A stretch of 64,000 nt of DNA. It comes from Pseudomonas sp. B33.4. Its GTDB lineage: Bacteria; Pseudomonadota; Gammaproteobacteria; Pseudomonadales; Pseudomonadaceae. The stretch's first letter is position 1. Every line of letters begins with the position of its first letter. The notes under the pieces were generated by a model. The model had not been told where the DNA came from and did not search any database. It saw only the letters and a program-made list of their open reading frames with translations. The DNA lies in NCBI RefSeq assembly GCF_034555375.1, contig NZ_CP140706.1, positions 5,199,001 to 5,263,000 on the forward strand. The letters are read 5' to 3'. Positions 11,328 to 20,522 of the stretch are shown here, piece after piece. The position numbers were made by a program, and so were the translations under genes.

Positions 11328-11897
11328 ATGACCGAACTCGTGCTAACGCTTGTCAGTGCTGCGCTGCTCAACAACTTCGTGTTGCACTGGCCGCTGGGCG
11401 TCGATCCGCTGTTGGCGGGCAATCGTCGCCAGGTGCACGCGCTGGGTTTGGCGACGTTGTGTCTGATGTTGATCGTTGGCGTGATCGGTTACGTAATCTG
11501 GCATTGGTTGCTGGTGCCGTTTCACCTTGAAGCCCTGCGGTTGTTGGTATTTCTGCCATTGAGCGTTTTACTGATCGCGCCACTGCTGAAAATGCTGGCG
11601 CGCGGGCTGCCGAATCTGCCCTTCGAAGGTTTGTGGCCGTTGTTGCTGGGCAACGCCGGTGTACTCGGGCTGGCGCTGATCAACGCGCAAAACGATCGAG
11701 GCCTGCTGCAGGCCACTGCGCTGAGTCTCGGCGCCGGGCTGGGCTTCTGGCTGGTGCTGAGCCTGTTCTGTGATTTGCGCGAGCGTACGGCCGACAACGA
11801 TATTCCACTGCCCTTTCGCGGCTTGCCGATCGATCTGATCGGTGCCGGACTGATTGCAGTGATTTTTCTCGGATTCAGTGGACTGATCAAAACATGA
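11328..11897 (+). CDS. rnfA: RnfA-like membrane subunit (RsxA), lacking Fe-S cysteines
   Basis: Integral membrane subunit of the Rnf/Rsx electron-transfer complex, 189 aa with about six hydrophobic segments. It aligns without gaps to E. coli RsxA at the start (LLNNFVL, residues 13-19) and end ([14 protein letters not shown]). The two cysteines that hold the shared [2Fe-2S] cluster in RnfA proteins are replaced: the LGLCP position reads LGVDP (D26) and the TNCAVLG position reads GNAGVLG (A110). First gene of an operon with overlapping ends; its stop overlaps the rnfB start by 4 nt. The family is clear, but normal electron transfer through this subunit is doubtful. Confidence 0.85.
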   Translation: MTELVLTLVSAALLNNFVLHWPLGVDPLLAGNRRQVHALGLATLCLMLIVGVIGYVIWHWLLVPFHLEALRLLVFLPLSVLLIAPLLKMLARGLPNLPFEGLWPLLLGNAGVLGLALINAQNDRGLLQATALSLGAGLGFWLVLSLFCDLRERTADNDIPLPFRGLPIDLIGAGLIAVIFLGFSGLIKT

Positions 11898-13102
11898 GTC
11901 TGATTCAACGCATCGATGCCCTCCTGCCGCAGACCCAATGCGGCAAGTGTGGCCATCCCGGATGCAAGCCCTATGCACAAGGCATCGCCGAGGGCGAGCC
12001 GATCAACAAGTGCCCGCCGGGCGGTGACGAAACCATCGCTGCACTGGCTGAACTGCTGAAAGTGCCGGTGCTGGAACTGGACATCAGTCGCGGTTCGGCG
12101 CCACCTCAAGTCGCCTATATCCGCGAAGCCGAATGCATTGGCTGCACCAAGTGCATCCAAGCCTGCCCGATCGACGCAATTGTCGGCGCAGCGAAACTGA
12201 TGCACACCGTGATCATCGATGAATGCACCGGTTGCGACCTGTGTGTCGCGCCGTGCCCGGTGGATTGCATTGAAATGCACCCGCTGCCGCTCGGCACATT
12301 GCCGGTGGTCGGCGGTCTGGCCTTGAGCCTCGACGAGCAACGCGCCCGCGCCGCCAAACGTGATCACGCGCGTCAGCGCTTCGAGCGGCGCAATGAGCGT
12401 CTGCAACGCGAAGAACAGCACAAACAGGCTGAGCGAGAGGCGCGGGCAAAACGGGCGGCGCAACCTGAAGTGACCGCCACCGATCCGGTGCAGGCGGCGC
12501 TGGAGCGAGTGCGTGCGCAGAAAGCAGCGACCGCAGATGCAGCACTGAAGAAAGCCAAGATCGATGTGGCGATGAGCCGTGCGCAATTGCACAAATCGTT
12601 GAAAGCCTTCGGCCATCCGCCGACATTCGAGCAGCAGTCGCAACTGATCGTGTTGCAGCAGCAGTTCGAAGCGGCAGAACTGGCCTTGGCGAAACTTGAA
12701 AGCAGTGCAACGCCGGCGCCCATAGTGCCCGCTCCCGCCAAAGACGCCGATCTGAAACGCGCGAAGATCCAGTTGGCCATGCGCCGCGCTGAACTGAAAA
12801 AAGCACAAACCGCCGAAGCGGCGCCCGATCAGATCGCCGCGCTGGAACAAGCGCTGCGCGACGCCGAGCAGGCCCTGCACGCCGCCGAAGCCATCAGCGA
12901 GCAGCCATTGCCTGACTTGGTGCGCGTCGAAAAACGTCCGATCGACAGCCAGCTTCGCCAGCTGAAAACCGAATTGGCCTACGCCCGCGCGGACCTCAAT
13001 AAACTCGAACGGCGCGCCGACACGCCCACAGAAATGCTCGACAAGGCCCGCGCCCGCCTGCAAGACGCCGAGCGCCAGGTGCAAGACCATGTCGCCCCTT
13101 GA
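11894..13102 (+). CDS. rnfB: RnfB-like ferredoxin subunit with long C-terminal coiled-coil extension
   Basis: 402 aa, about twice the usual RnfB length. Residues 8-45 form the RnfB-specific 4Fe-4S site (C16, C19, C24, C40) and two bacterial ferredoxin motifs follow (C81-C84-C87-C91 and C111-C114-C117-C121). The N-terminal membrane helix seen in E. coli RsxB is absent: the protein begins eight residues before the first cluster motif, and the upstream frame inside rnfA is not hydrophobic. From residue 155 to the end it is a highly charged Ala/Arg/Lys/Glu/Gln-rich region with heptad-like spacing, with two related blocks starting [19 protein letters not shown] and [19 protein letters not shown]. 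That resembles in composition the tail of E. coli RsxC. It overlaps rnfD by 14 nt, so no rnfC fits in between. Confidence 0.85.
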   Translation: MSLIQRIDALLPQTQCGKCGHPGCKPYAQGIAEGEPINKCPPGGDETIAALAELLKVPVLELDISRGSAPPQVAYIREAECIGCTKCIQACPIDAIVGAAKLMHTVIIDECTGCDLCVAPCPVDCIEMHPLPLGTLPVVGGLALSLDEQRARAAKRDHARQRFERRNERLQREEQHKQAEREARAKRAAQPEVTATDPVQAALERVRAQKAATADAALKKAKIDVAMSRAQLHKSLKAFGHPPTFEQQSQLIVLQQQFEAAELALAKLESSATPAPIVPAPAKDADLKRAKIQLAMRRAELKKAQTAEAAPDQIAALEQALRDAEQALHAAEAISEQPLPDLVRVEKRPIDSQLRQLKTELAYARADLNKLERRADTPTEMLDKARARLQDAERQVQDHVAP

Positions 13103-14072
13103 AACGCCGGACAATCGCCTGCAACAGGCGATGAAGCTGGTACTGCTGGCGACGTTGCCGGGGCTGCTGGCGCTGTTCTGGTTTTACGGTTGGGGCGTGT
13201 TGATCAATCTGCTGCTGTCTCTGCTCACCGCGCTGATTGTCGAGGCTGCGGTGCTCCGTCTGCGTCGACAACCCATGCAGCCGACGCTGAGCGACGGCAG
13301 TGCGCTGGTGAGCGCGACGTTGCTGGCTGCCGCCCTGCCACCCTACTGCCCCTGGTGGCTGACGGTGACGGCCATTGCCTCGGGTTTGCTGTTCGGCAAG
13401 CATGTATACGGTGGCGTCGGGAAAAACCCCTTCAACCCGGCAATGCTCGGCTTCGCGCTGGCCATGGTGATGTTCCCGCAGCCGATGACCCATTGGCCGG
13501 CCCACGGCGTGGATCTGACCGCCGCTTTTCAACAGGTGTTCGGCGCAGGTGTGGCACCGGACGCCTGGGCACAGGCCACCGTGCTGGACAGCCTGCGCAT
13601 CAACAAAAGCCTGACCATGGACGAATTGTTCGCCAGCAACCCGGCCTTCGGCCGCTTTGGCGGACACGGTGTGGAATGGGTGAATCTGGCGTTTCTTGCC
13701 GGCGGGCTGTTTTTGCTGAAACGCCAGGTCTTTGCCTGGCACGCTCCAGTGGGCATGCTTGCCAGCCTGTTTGTCGTCAGCCTGCTGTGCTGGAATGGTT
13801 CAGGGTCGAACTCGCATGGATCGCCGCTGTTTCATCTGCTTAGCGGCGCAACCATGCTGGGCGCGTTCTTCATCATCACTGAACCGGTCTCCGGCGCGAA
13901 AACCGCGCTCGCCCGTCTGCTGTTCGGTGTCGGCACAGGGCTGCTGACTTATTTGATCCGCGCCTGGGGCGGATACCCGGATGGTGTGGCGTTTGCGGTA
14001 TTGCTGATGAATCTTGGCGTACCGGCGCTGGAGCGATTTGCCGCTGCTCGTCAGTCAGAGGTGAGCCCATGA
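13089..14072 (+). CDS. rnfD: RnfD-like membrane subunit with covalent-FMN motif
   Basis: 327-aa polytopic membrane subunit of the Rnf complex. The SGAT flavinylation motif in [14 protein letters not shown] and the following segment [13 protein letters not shown] match E. coli RsxD closely, so FMN attachment to the Thr is likely. It starts 14 nt inside rnfB and ends 4 nt into rnfG. Because it keeps the flavin site, the operon is not simply decaying. Confidence 0.92.
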   Translation: MSPLETPDNRLQQAMKLVLLATLPGLLALFWFYGWGVLINLLLSLLTALIVEAAVLRLRRQPMQPTLSDGSALVSATLLAAALPPYCPWWLTVTAIASGLLFGKHVYGGVGKNPFNPAMLGFALAMVMFPQPMTHWPAHGVDLTAAFQQVFGAGVAPDAWAQATVLDSLRINKSLTMDELFASNPAFGRFGGHGVEWVNLAFLAGGLFLLKRQVFAWHAPVGMLASLFVVSLLCWNGSGSNSHGSPLFHLLSGATMLGAFFIITEPVSGAKTALARLLFGVGTGLLTYLIRAWGGYPDGVAFAVLLMNLGVPALERFAAARQSEVSP

Positions 14073-14674
14073 ATCGCACGGTCAGCGCGGTGACTGTTGT
14101 CTTGCTGGCCGTCATCGGCATCGCTGCGACGTACGTTGTACAACGCATTAACGCACCGCAGATTGCCGCCGCGCAGCGCTTGATCGAAACCCGCAAACTG
14201 CTTGATTTGCTGCCGCTTCAAACCTACGACAATCAACCATTGGAACAACCTTTGGCCGTGGCCGACATTGCCTTGCGCCATAGCACGTTGACGGGCGGTT
14301 ATCGCGCGACCCTGGGCGGCAAGACTGTAGCGATACTGCTGCGAAGTCAGGCCCAGGGTTATGCGGGCGCCATCGAGTTGTTGATCGCTGTGGATGCCAA
14401 CGGCAGATTGTTGGGTGTCAAAACCCTCAAACAGGCCGAAACGCCAGCACTCGGCGGGCATCTCGGTGACTGGCCGAATGCCTGGCTGCAGACGTTTATC
14501 GGCAAATCGGGCAATGAGCCGACAGAGGCGGGCTGGGCACTGAAAAAAGATCAAGGACAGTTCGACCAAATGGCCGGAGCAACCATCACCTCTCGCGCCG
14601 CAATCAGCGCGATCCATGATGCATTGCGCTATTTCGATGAACATCGTGCGGCACTGCTGGGGAGCGGCACATGA
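14069..14674 (+). CDS. rnfG: RnfG-like subunit with covalent-FMN motif
   Basis: 201-aa protein with an N-terminal membrane anchor (about residues 7-25) and a periplasmic FMN-binding domain. The flavinylation motif is present as AGATIT (residues 169-174; E. coli has TGATIT), and GYAGAIELLIAVD with ETPALGG corresponds to the conserved core of RsxG. It overlaps rnfD and rnfE by 4 nt each. Confidence 0.92.
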   Translation: MNRTVSAVTVVLLAVIGIAATYVVQRINAPQIAAAQRLIETRKLLDLLPLQTYDNQPLEQPLAVADIALRHSTLTGGYRATLGGKTVAILLRSQAQGYAGAIELLIAVDANGRLLGVKTLKQAETPALGGHLGDWPNAWLQTFIGKSGNEPTEAGWALKKDQGQFDQMAGATITSRAAISAIHDALRYFDEHRAALLGSGT

Positions 14675-15252
14675 ACCGGTCGGCGGCTATTTCGAACGCC
14701 TTGATGCTGACCCTGCTGCTTGGCACCAGCGAGTCATTGGCAGGTGCGCTGGGTACATTATTGATGTTCGCCACGGTGGTGAGCCTCTATGGCCTGTGCA
14801 TGTCCGCTTTACGCTCACGACTCACAGGCACAAGTGTATTGCTGGCAAGCCTGCTGCTCGCCGCGACTTTCACCAGTTGCGCAGAGCTTATGGTGCAACG
14901 CTGGTTTCTACCCTGGCAGCAAGCATTCGGCCTCTATACCAGCCTGTTCGCCTTGCAATGCGTGGTGCTGGAGCACAATGGTTTCTGGCACCAGTCGCTG
15001 ACCGCGCGCTTCAAGCTTTGCGTTATGTTCGGCAGTTTAATGCTGATGCTCGCCGGACTGCGTGAGCTCATCGGTCACGGTAGCCTGGGCCGGGGACTCG
15101 CCGAATCATGGCCAGGTATTGTTGTATTCAGCGAAGGGCTGCATTTGATCACCTTGATACCCGGCGCTTTTATTTTGTTGGCACTGCTGCTTGCGGCGCG
15201 CCAGGCGTTGATTCGCCCGAACTCAATTTCCAAGGAAACACATCGTCCATGA
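14671..15252 (+). CDS. rnfE: RnfE-like membrane subunit, one Fe-S cysteine missing
   Basis: 193 aa, shorter than E. coli RsxE (about 230), with about six hydrophobic segments. The first conserved cysteine (LGLCP in RsxE) is replaced by Ser in LGTSE (S20), while the second is kept (LQCVVLE, C97). The PGAF motif near the C-terminus is conserved. Its stop overlaps the nth start by 4 nt, so the Rnf genes and endonuclease III are probably one transcript, as in E. coli. Confidence 0.82.
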   Translation: MNRSAAISNALMLTLLLGTSESLAGALGTLLMFATVVSLYGLCMSALRSRLTGTSVLLASLLLAATFTSCAELMVQRWFLPWQQAFGLYTSLFALQCVVLEHNGFWHQSLTARFKLCVMFGSLMLMLAGLRELIGHGSLGRGLAESWPGIVVFSEGLHLITLIPGAFILLALLLAARQALIRPNSISKETHRP

Positions 15253-15887
15253 ATGCTGCAAAACGTCTGGAGATTTTTCGCCGCCTGCACGAAGACAATC
15301 CGGAGCCGAAGACCGAGCTGGCCTACTCCTCGCCGTTCGAGTTGTTGATCGCCGTGATTCTTTCAGCGCAGTCGACCGACGTCGGTGTCAACAAGGCCAC
15401 GGCGAAGCTGTTCCCGGTTGCCAATACACCGGCCGCGATACACGCCTTGGGTGTCGACGGTCTATCCGAATACATCAAGACGATCGGTCTCTACAACAGC
15501 AAGGCCAGGAACGTCATCGAAACCTGCCGTTTGCTGGTTGAACGCCATGGCAGCGAGGTTCCGCAAACCCGTGAAGAGCTCGAAGCCTTGCCCGGAGTGG
15601 GCCGCAAAACCGCTAACGTAGTGCTCAACACGGCTTTCCGGCAACTGACCATGGCTGTCGACACCCACATATTTCGGGTCAGCAACCGCACCGGCATTGC
15701 CCCGGGCAAAAACGTGGTCGAGGTAGAAAGAAAGCTGATGAAGTTTGTACCCAAAGAATTCCTGCTCGACTCTCATCACTGGCTGATTCTGCACGGCCGC
15801 TATGTGTGTCTGGCCCGCAAGCCGCGCTGCGGCAGTTGCCGCATCGAAGACTTGTGCGAATACAAAGACAAAACTTCGGACGATTGA
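15249..15887 (+). CDS. nth: Endonuclease III
   Basis: Base-excision repair DNA glycosylase/AP lyase that removes oxidised pyrimidines. The 212-aa protein has the helix-hairpin-helix LPGVGRKTANVVLN with the catalytic Lys near residue 120, the catalytic Asp in AVDTHIFRVSNR, and the C-terminal [4Fe-4S] loop with C-x6-C-x2-C-x5-C spacing (ending RIEDLC). The ATG at 15249 gives the standard N-terminus MNAAKRLEIF and overlaps the rnfE stop; the frame upstream belongs to rnfE sequence. Confidence 0.97.
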   Translation: MNAAKRLEIFRRLHEDNPEPKTELAYSSPFELLIAVILSAQSTDVGVNKATAKLFPVANTPAAIHALGVDGLSEYIKTIGLYNSKARNVIETCRLLVERHGSEVPQTREELEALPGVGRKTANVVLNTAFRQLTMAVDTHIFRVSNRTGIAPGKNVVEVERKLMKFVPKEFLLDSHHWLILHGRYVCLARKPRCGSCRIEDLCEYKDKTSDD

Positions 15888-15993
15888 CCGGCTATTGGAA
15901 TAATTGATGAGTCGATTGAAAAAATCTTTTTTACCCGCCGCTGGAATGTCGATATAAGGAGCGCCAAAGGCATTCTTAGCCGGGAGTCAGCTT

Positions 15994-16170
15994 ATGAGTA
16001 GCGACAAAGACCAACTGGATGTAGATGACGATATCGCTGCAGAAACTGATGACGCCGAACCTGTGGTCGAAGTCGCCAAGACCAATCTGAGCAAGCGCCG
16101 CACCATCGATAACCTGCTTGAGGAGCGTCGACTGCAAAAACAATTGGCCGAGTTCGATTTTGATGACTGA
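15994..16170 (+). CDS. PA3496-family small acidic protein
   Basis: A 58-aa protein starting MSSDKDQLDVDDDI, with an acidic N-terminal half and a basic helix (LSKRRTIDNLLEERRLQKQL) before an acidic end. GGGAG lies 9 nt upstream of the ATG. In P. aeruginosa a protein of this size and pattern, PA3496, follows nth (PA3495) in the same way; that family is annotated as a putative envelope-integrity protein, with no role I can confirm here. A terminator follows immediately. Confidence 0.8.
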   Translation: MSSDKDQLDVDDDIAAETDDAEPVVEVAKTNLSKRRTIDNLLEERRLQKQLAEFDFDD

Positions 16171-16177
16171 TATTTGA

Positions 16178-16204
16178 AAGCCTCCCGAACCGGAGGCTTT
16201 TTAC
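16178..16204 (+). terminator. Terminator after the PA3496-like gene
   Basis: AAGCCTCC-CGAAC-CGGAGGCTT hairpin followed by TTTT, 8 bp after the stop codon; it closes the rnf-nth region. Confidence 0.88.
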
Positions 16205-16260
16205 TTTCTGCAGCTAGCTGGATTCGATCGGCCCATGACCCTGTCAGCTACTACAGGTAT

Positions 16261-16887
16261 TCAGACCAGACCATTGCGCTGCGCCAACTCGATCAGGTCA
16301 ACCAGGGAACGTGCATTAAGCTTCAACAACAAGCGTGTCTTGTAAGTGCTCACGGTTTTGTTACTCAAAAACATGCCATCGGCGATTTCCTTGTTGGTCT
16401 TTCCCCGTGCCAACTGCTGTAACACCATCATTTCCCGACCGGACAGACGATCCACCATGTCGGCCTCACTGGCATTGCCCAGACTGGTTCGCACCGTATG
16501 CAAAGCCTGATTGGGGAAATAACTGTAGCCTGACAATACCGCCTTTATTGCACTGAGCAATTCGGTCAGGTCCTGCTGTTTGCAGACATAGCCGGCCGCC
16601 CCCGACTGCATGCAGCGCATTGAAAAATGCCCGGGAGCCTGTGAAGTCAATACCAGGACTTTAACAGGCATGGCCGTCGAAGTCAGACGCGCGATAACTT
16701 CCAGACCATCAAGCTTCGGTATTCCAATATCCAGAATAACAATATCCGGCATTTGTTCTCGAGCCAGTTGTAACGCATCCACACCGTTATCAGTCTCTGC
16801 GATGACTTCGTAGCCATGACGCTCCATCAGCATACGCACCGCAAGACGAATGACAGGATGATCATCTACGATCAGCACTTTATTCAT
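16261..16887 (-). CDS. BvgA/EvgA-like response regulator (NarL/LuxR family), orphan
   Basis: 208-aa two-domain regulator. The receiver domain (MNKVLIVDDHPV, phospho-Asp in IVILDIGIPKLDGLEV, Lys in YVCKQQDL) is followed by a LuxR-type helix-turn-helix (LSGREMMVLQQLARGKTNKEIA...STYKTRLLLKL). It reads remarkably like Bordetella BvgA along its whole length. No sensor kinase gene is adjacent. The ATG at 16887 gives the family N-terminus; the frame continues upstream to 17004 but that part shows no homology. Targets are unknown. Confidence 0.88.
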   Translation of the reverse strand: MNKVLIVDDHPVIRLAVRMLMERHGYEVIAETDNGVDALQLAREQMPDIVILDIGIPKLDGLEVIARLTSTAMPVKVLVLTSQAPGHFSMRCMQSGAAGYVCKQQDLTELLSAIKAVLSGYSYFPNQALHTVRTSLGNASEADMVDRLSGREMMVLQQLARGKTNKEIADGMFLSNKTVSTYKTRLLLKLNARSLVDLIELAQRNGLV

Positions 16888-17371
16888 GGGCAAGTCCAGT
16901 TTCGCTGTTCGAATTTTTAGAACACGCACAATATCCCAGCCACTTGCTCGATGGCATGCCAGGATAATCATGCACTTGCATCGAAAGACATGCCCTACAA
17001 TCATTGCGGATTAATCCTACAAAAAACCGCTACCCCTAGAAAAAACCCACGCCATTGCCTCCTGTGCAAGCAGCAATACTTCCCTGTTTACATTGTTACA
17101 GGCTACTTCCAGCAGCGCTGAAATCGTGACTCGCCACTGCGATCAATAACGCCCGAGCCGCGCTGAACAAACTCAAATGGCGGATCAAAGCAACACGAAT
17201 TCACATTATAAACATCAAGCAATATCAGCTAGAGAGAAACACACCAGCTTAGCCAAAATATAAACACCTGAAACAAGATATTTATACCTGACGATTTGTT
17301 TTTGCTATAAAAACAAACATCTCGGAAAACAACTACCAAACAACAACTCAACACCCACCAACTCGATAACT
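16888..17371. other. AT-rich intergenic region between the BvgA-like regulator and a membrane-protein gene
   Basis: 484 bp with no convincing gene. The composition falls well below the neighbouring GC level from about 17,090 on, with many A-runs. A small inverted repeat (GTTTTTGCTATAAAAAC) lies at 17297-17313. The region must hold the divergent promoters, but I cannot name a specific operator. Confidence 0.5.
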
Positions 17372-18118
17372 ATGAGAAAGACCAGACAGAAGAGCCAAAG
17401 CATGTTGAAAATAAAAAACAAAATCACCAGCCCAATGACCGTCATTGCCATATTTGCCGCTATCTCGGAAACATCAGCCGCGATCTCGCTACCGTTTCTC
17501 GACAATAAGGACCGGGAAATATACGTGTGGTTTTTGATCAGCTTTCCGTTTTACTTGTTATTTCTTTTCTTTATCACACTTAACTTCAACTACCGCTCCC
17601 TCTACTCACCCTCCGACTTCGGTAAAGACAAAAACTTTCTAAAAGTAATCGATAACAACGATCGCGAAAACAAACGACACACCTCGTCCCAGGAACCTGC
17701 CACGCAGGGTGTATTTGGACTATCAAGATGTATCGTGCCAAGTGAGTCAAACACTGCCGATCGGCAAGATTCGTGCAAGATCCACAACGCACCTGACCCA
17801 CCGACGGACATCAACAAAAAGCCGAACCTGATTGTTCAGCACAACATTCAGTTACCTGCATGGATCAGTAACCTGCACCTCATTGATGCGAGGGATGTCG
17901 ATGAGGCGAGGGAGTTAGCCACGATTCTGGAAAACATCCGAACCCTCGACAGAAAAACTGCCCGGGTAGTGGTCTTCCTTTCCAATCACGTGTCGGATGT
18001 TTTACTGACGAAAAACGCACTGCTGCAAAGCAAGCAGGTAAAAAAGGGCTCGAGCAAGACGCTCTGTATCGTCTATAACCTGTGTTCGCAAGCAGTGACG
18101 CTGATGGCACGTACATGA
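17372..18118 (+). CDS. Hypothetical membrane protein, AT-rich gene
   Basis: 248-aa protein of unknown function. Two hydrophobic stretches lie at about residues 22-42 and 50-70 (IYVWFLISFPFYLLFLFF). A low-complexity linker and a soluble C-terminal domain (about 150-248) rich in Asp/Arg and hydrophobics follow. The first 300 bp are clearly more AT-rich than the surrounding genes. The start is uncertain: ATG codons at 17372, 17402 and 17435 are possible and none has a strong ribosome binding site. The TM segment ending in LNFNYRSLYSPSDF is a type I have seen in various small bacterial membrane proteins. It is convergent with argG. Confidence 0.6.
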   Translation: MRKTRQKSQSMLKIKNKITSPMTVIAIFAAISETSAAISLPFLDNKDREIYVWFLISFPFYLLFLFFITLNFNYRSLYSPSDFGKDKNFLKVIDNNDRENKRHTSSQEPATQGVFGLSRCIVPSESNTADRQDSCKIHNAPDPPTDINKKPNLIVQHNIQLPAWISNLHLIDARDVDEARELATILENIRTLDRKTARVVVFLSNHVSDVLLTKNALLQSKQVKKGSSKTLCIVYNLCSQAVTLMART

Positions 18119-18187
18119 AAGATGAGTCTTGGCGACAAGCGCGAAGACCACAAACACGGCTCAATCAGATCCAGACCAGGAATCATG

Positions 18188-18229
18188 CAAAAAGGGCGAC
18201 CTTGTCTCGATGACAAGGCCGCCCTTTTC
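18188..18229 (-). terminator. Bidirectional terminator between argG and the hypothetical gene
   Basis: Long hairpin AAAAGGGCG(A/G)CCTTGTC with loop TCGAT and complementary arm, bordered by A-runs and T-runs on both sides, between convergent genes and 23 bp from the argG stop. Confidence 0.9.
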
Positions 18230-18251
18230 ATTACACGTCAGTCTGCAACGC

Positions 18252-19469
18252 TTAGAACAGCTTGCGGCCCTTGTTGGCAGCAATGCGCATGCGCAGCGCG
18301 TTGAGCTTGATGAAGCCCGCCGCGTCAGCCTGGTTGTACGCACCGCCATCTTCTTCGAAGGTCGCGATGTTGGCATCGAACAGCGAATCGTCGGACTTGC
18401 GGCCGGTAACGATCACGTTGCCTTTGTACAGCTTCAGGCGCACAACGCCGTTCACGTTGACCTGCGAGGCATCGATCATCTGTTGCAGCATCAGACGCTC
18501 AGGGCTCCACCAGTAACCGGTGTAGATCAGGCTGGCGTATTTCGGCATCAGCTCGTCTTTGAGGTGAGCGACTTCCCGGTCCAGGGTGATCGATTCGATG
18601 GCGCGGTGAGCGCGCAGCATGATGGTGCCGCCCGGGGTTTCGTAGCAGCCACGGGACTTCATGCCGACGTAACGGTTTTCGACGATGTCGAGACGGCCGA
18701 TACCGTGAGCACCACCGATCTTGTTCAGCGTCGCCAGCACGGTGGCCGGAGTCATTTCAACGCCGTCCAGTGCAACGATGTCGCCGTTGCGGTAGGTCAG
18801 TTCCAGGTACTGTGGTTTGTCAGGAGCGTTCTCCGGGGAGACGGTCCATTTCCACATGTCTTCTTCGTGCTCGGTCCAGGTGTCTTCCAGCACGCCGCCT
18901 TCATAGGAGATGTGCAGCAGGTTGGCGTCCATCGAGTACGGGGACTTCTTCTTGCCGTGGCGCTCGATCGGGATCGCGTGCTTCTCGGCGTAGTCCATCA
19001 GCTTCTCGCGGGACAGCAGGTCCCACTCGCGCCAAGGGGCAATCACTTTTACGCCAGGCTTGAGTGCATAGGCACCCAATTCGAAACGCACCTGATCGTT
19101 GCCCTTGCCGGTGGCGCCATGGGAAATGGCATCAGCGCCGGTTTCGTTGGCGATTTCGATCAGACGCTTGGCGATCAGCGGACGTGCGATGGAAGTACCC
19201 AGCAGGTACTCACCCTCGTAAACGGTGTTGGCGCGGAACATCGGGTACACGAAATCACGCACGAATTCTTCGCGCAGATCGTCGATGTAGATTTCTTTGA
19301 CGCCCATGGCCTGAGCCTTGGCGCGGGCCGGCTCGACCTCTTCGCCTTGACCGAGATCAGCGGTGAAAGTCACCACTTCACAGTTATAAGTATCCTGCAG
19401 CCACTTGAGGATCACCGAAGTGTCCAGGCCGCCGGAATACGCCAGAACGACCTTGTTTACGTCCGCCAT
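18252..19469 (-). CDS. argG: Argininosuccinate synthase
   Basis: Joins citrulline and aspartate with ATP in arginine synthesis; the substrate comes from ArgF, also in this window. The 405-aa protein has the N-terminal PP-loop [13 protein letters not shown], the [13 protein letters not shown] motif and the RGCYETPGG segment, with full family length. The next upstream gene on the strand, motY, ends 130 bp away, so argG probably has its own promoter. Confidence 0.98.
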   Translation of the reverse strand: MADVNKVVLAYSGGLDTSVILKWLQDTYNCEVVTFTADLGQGEEVEPARAKAQAMGVKEIYIDDLREEFVRDFVYPMFRANTVYEGEYLLGTSIARPLIAKRLIEIANETGADAISHGATGKGNDQVRFELGAYALKPGVKVIAPWREWDLLSREKLMDYAEKHAIPIERHGKKKSPYSMDANLLHISYEGGVLEDTWTEHEEDMWKWTVSPENAPDKPQYLELTYRNGDIVALDGVEMTPATVLATLNKIGGAHGIGRLDIVENRYVGMKSRGCYETPGGTIMLRAHRAIESITLDREVAHLKDELMPKYASLIYTGYWWSPERLMLQQMIDASQVNVNGVVRLKLYKGNVIVTGRKSDDSLFDANIATFEEDGGAYNQADAAGFIKLNALRMRIAANKGRKLF

Positions 19470-19598
19470 GCCATCACTCCACGGGGTTCTACGGAAAGCC
19501 GAGGAGTCTACCGCTCAAACGCGATAATTTACAGAGGCGCGACAGCTTAAGACGACAAAGCGACAGAATCTGTCGAGAGCGCGACGATGACCGACGGG

Positions 19599-20522
19599 TC
19601 AGGAAGTCGCTGCAGTGCTGGCTGGCGTGCTCGCTTGAGGCGCAGGTGCGGGGCTGACCGGCGCCACGCGTGCCAGTTTTACATTGACCCGACGGTTCTT
19701 CGCGCGATTGGCCGCATTGGTGTTCGGCACAATGGGATATTGCTCGCCGTGGAAACGCACGGTGATCTGCGATTCCTGAATACCATTGGCCTTGAAGAAG
19801 TCGACCACCGCCAGCGCGCGGCGCCGCGACAGTTCGCGGTTGGTCAGGCGATTACCGCTGTTATCGGAATGGCCGTCGAGTTCGATGTGATTGACCGTCG
19901 GGTCGGCCTTCATGAATTCGAGCATCACTTGCAGCTTGGCCTTGGCGGCGGAATCGAGGTCAACGCCCTCGCCGGGGAAGCCGATCTGCGATTGTTTGAT
20001 CTGCTCGAAATTCTGCGGCAGCAATTTCGCCACACACGTCTGGTAATCGTTGAAGGCCTTGCTGAATTTGACCGGCAGCAAGCGGACTTCCGATACCCGA
20101 CCATCACCCGACGCGCGACGTACTACCGGGCTGCGACCGTCCAGCAGGCCACTGATCAGACCACCGGCCTGGGACTGCGAGCTGTTAAACAATACGTTGC
20201 CGCTGCCGAGCCTCACGGATCCGAGATTGATGTCGCCCCGCCCCGGTTGCCAAGGCGCCGCCGCCGCGAGCAAGGTCGCTGAACCGCCGCCAAGCATGGC
20301 GTTGTAAGCATTCAGACGAAATATCGCCTGCTCACCGGCCTTGCGCACGAACTCACCCGAGCCGAAATCAGTGATCGGCTGGGTCAGACGACATTCGAAC
20401 TTGTCCCCGGCGACCGTCCACTCAATGTTCTCCAGACGGGTCTGGTACGTGAGCGCCATCGCGGGAAGGCTGGCAAACACACTGAGCAAGGCTAAATAAC
20501 GCTGGCGCACGGGAGGCTCCAT
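19599..20522 (-). CDS. motY: Flagellar motor T-ring protein MotY
   Basis: Exported 307-aa protein: signal peptide (about residues 1-21, ending PAMA), a MotY N-terminal domain and an OmpA-like peptidoglycan-binding domain in the C-terminal half (ELDGHSDNSGNRLTNRELSRRRA, then NRRVNVKLA). MotY forms the T-ring that holds MotCD stators in Pseudomonas. Position between argG and pyrC matches P. aeruginosa PA3526. The tail after residue 280 is Ala/Pro/Ser-rich. ATG at 20522 was chosen over a GTG 15 nt upstream. Confidence 0.88.
   Translation of the reverse strand: MEPPVRQRYLALLSVFASLPAMALTYQTRLENIEWTVAGDKFECRLTQPITDFGSGEFVRKAGEQAIFRLNAYNAMLGGGSATLLAAAAPWQPGRGDINLGSVRLGSGNVLFNSSQSQAGGLISGLLDGRSPVVRRASGDGRVSEVRLLPVKFSKAFNDYQTCVAKLLPQNFEQIKQSQIGFPGEGVDLDSAAKAKLQVMLEFMKADPTVNHIELDGHSDNSGNRLTNRELSRRRALAVVDFFKANGIQESQITVRFHGEQYPIVPNTNAANRAKNRRVNVKLARVAPVSPAPAPQASTPASTAATS

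Noticed and set aside
17305..17505. 66-codon hydrophobic frame on the minus strand opposite the AT-rich hypothetical gene
   Set aside because: It mirrors the transmembrane segments of the plus-strand gene; AT-rich complements often look hydrophobic.
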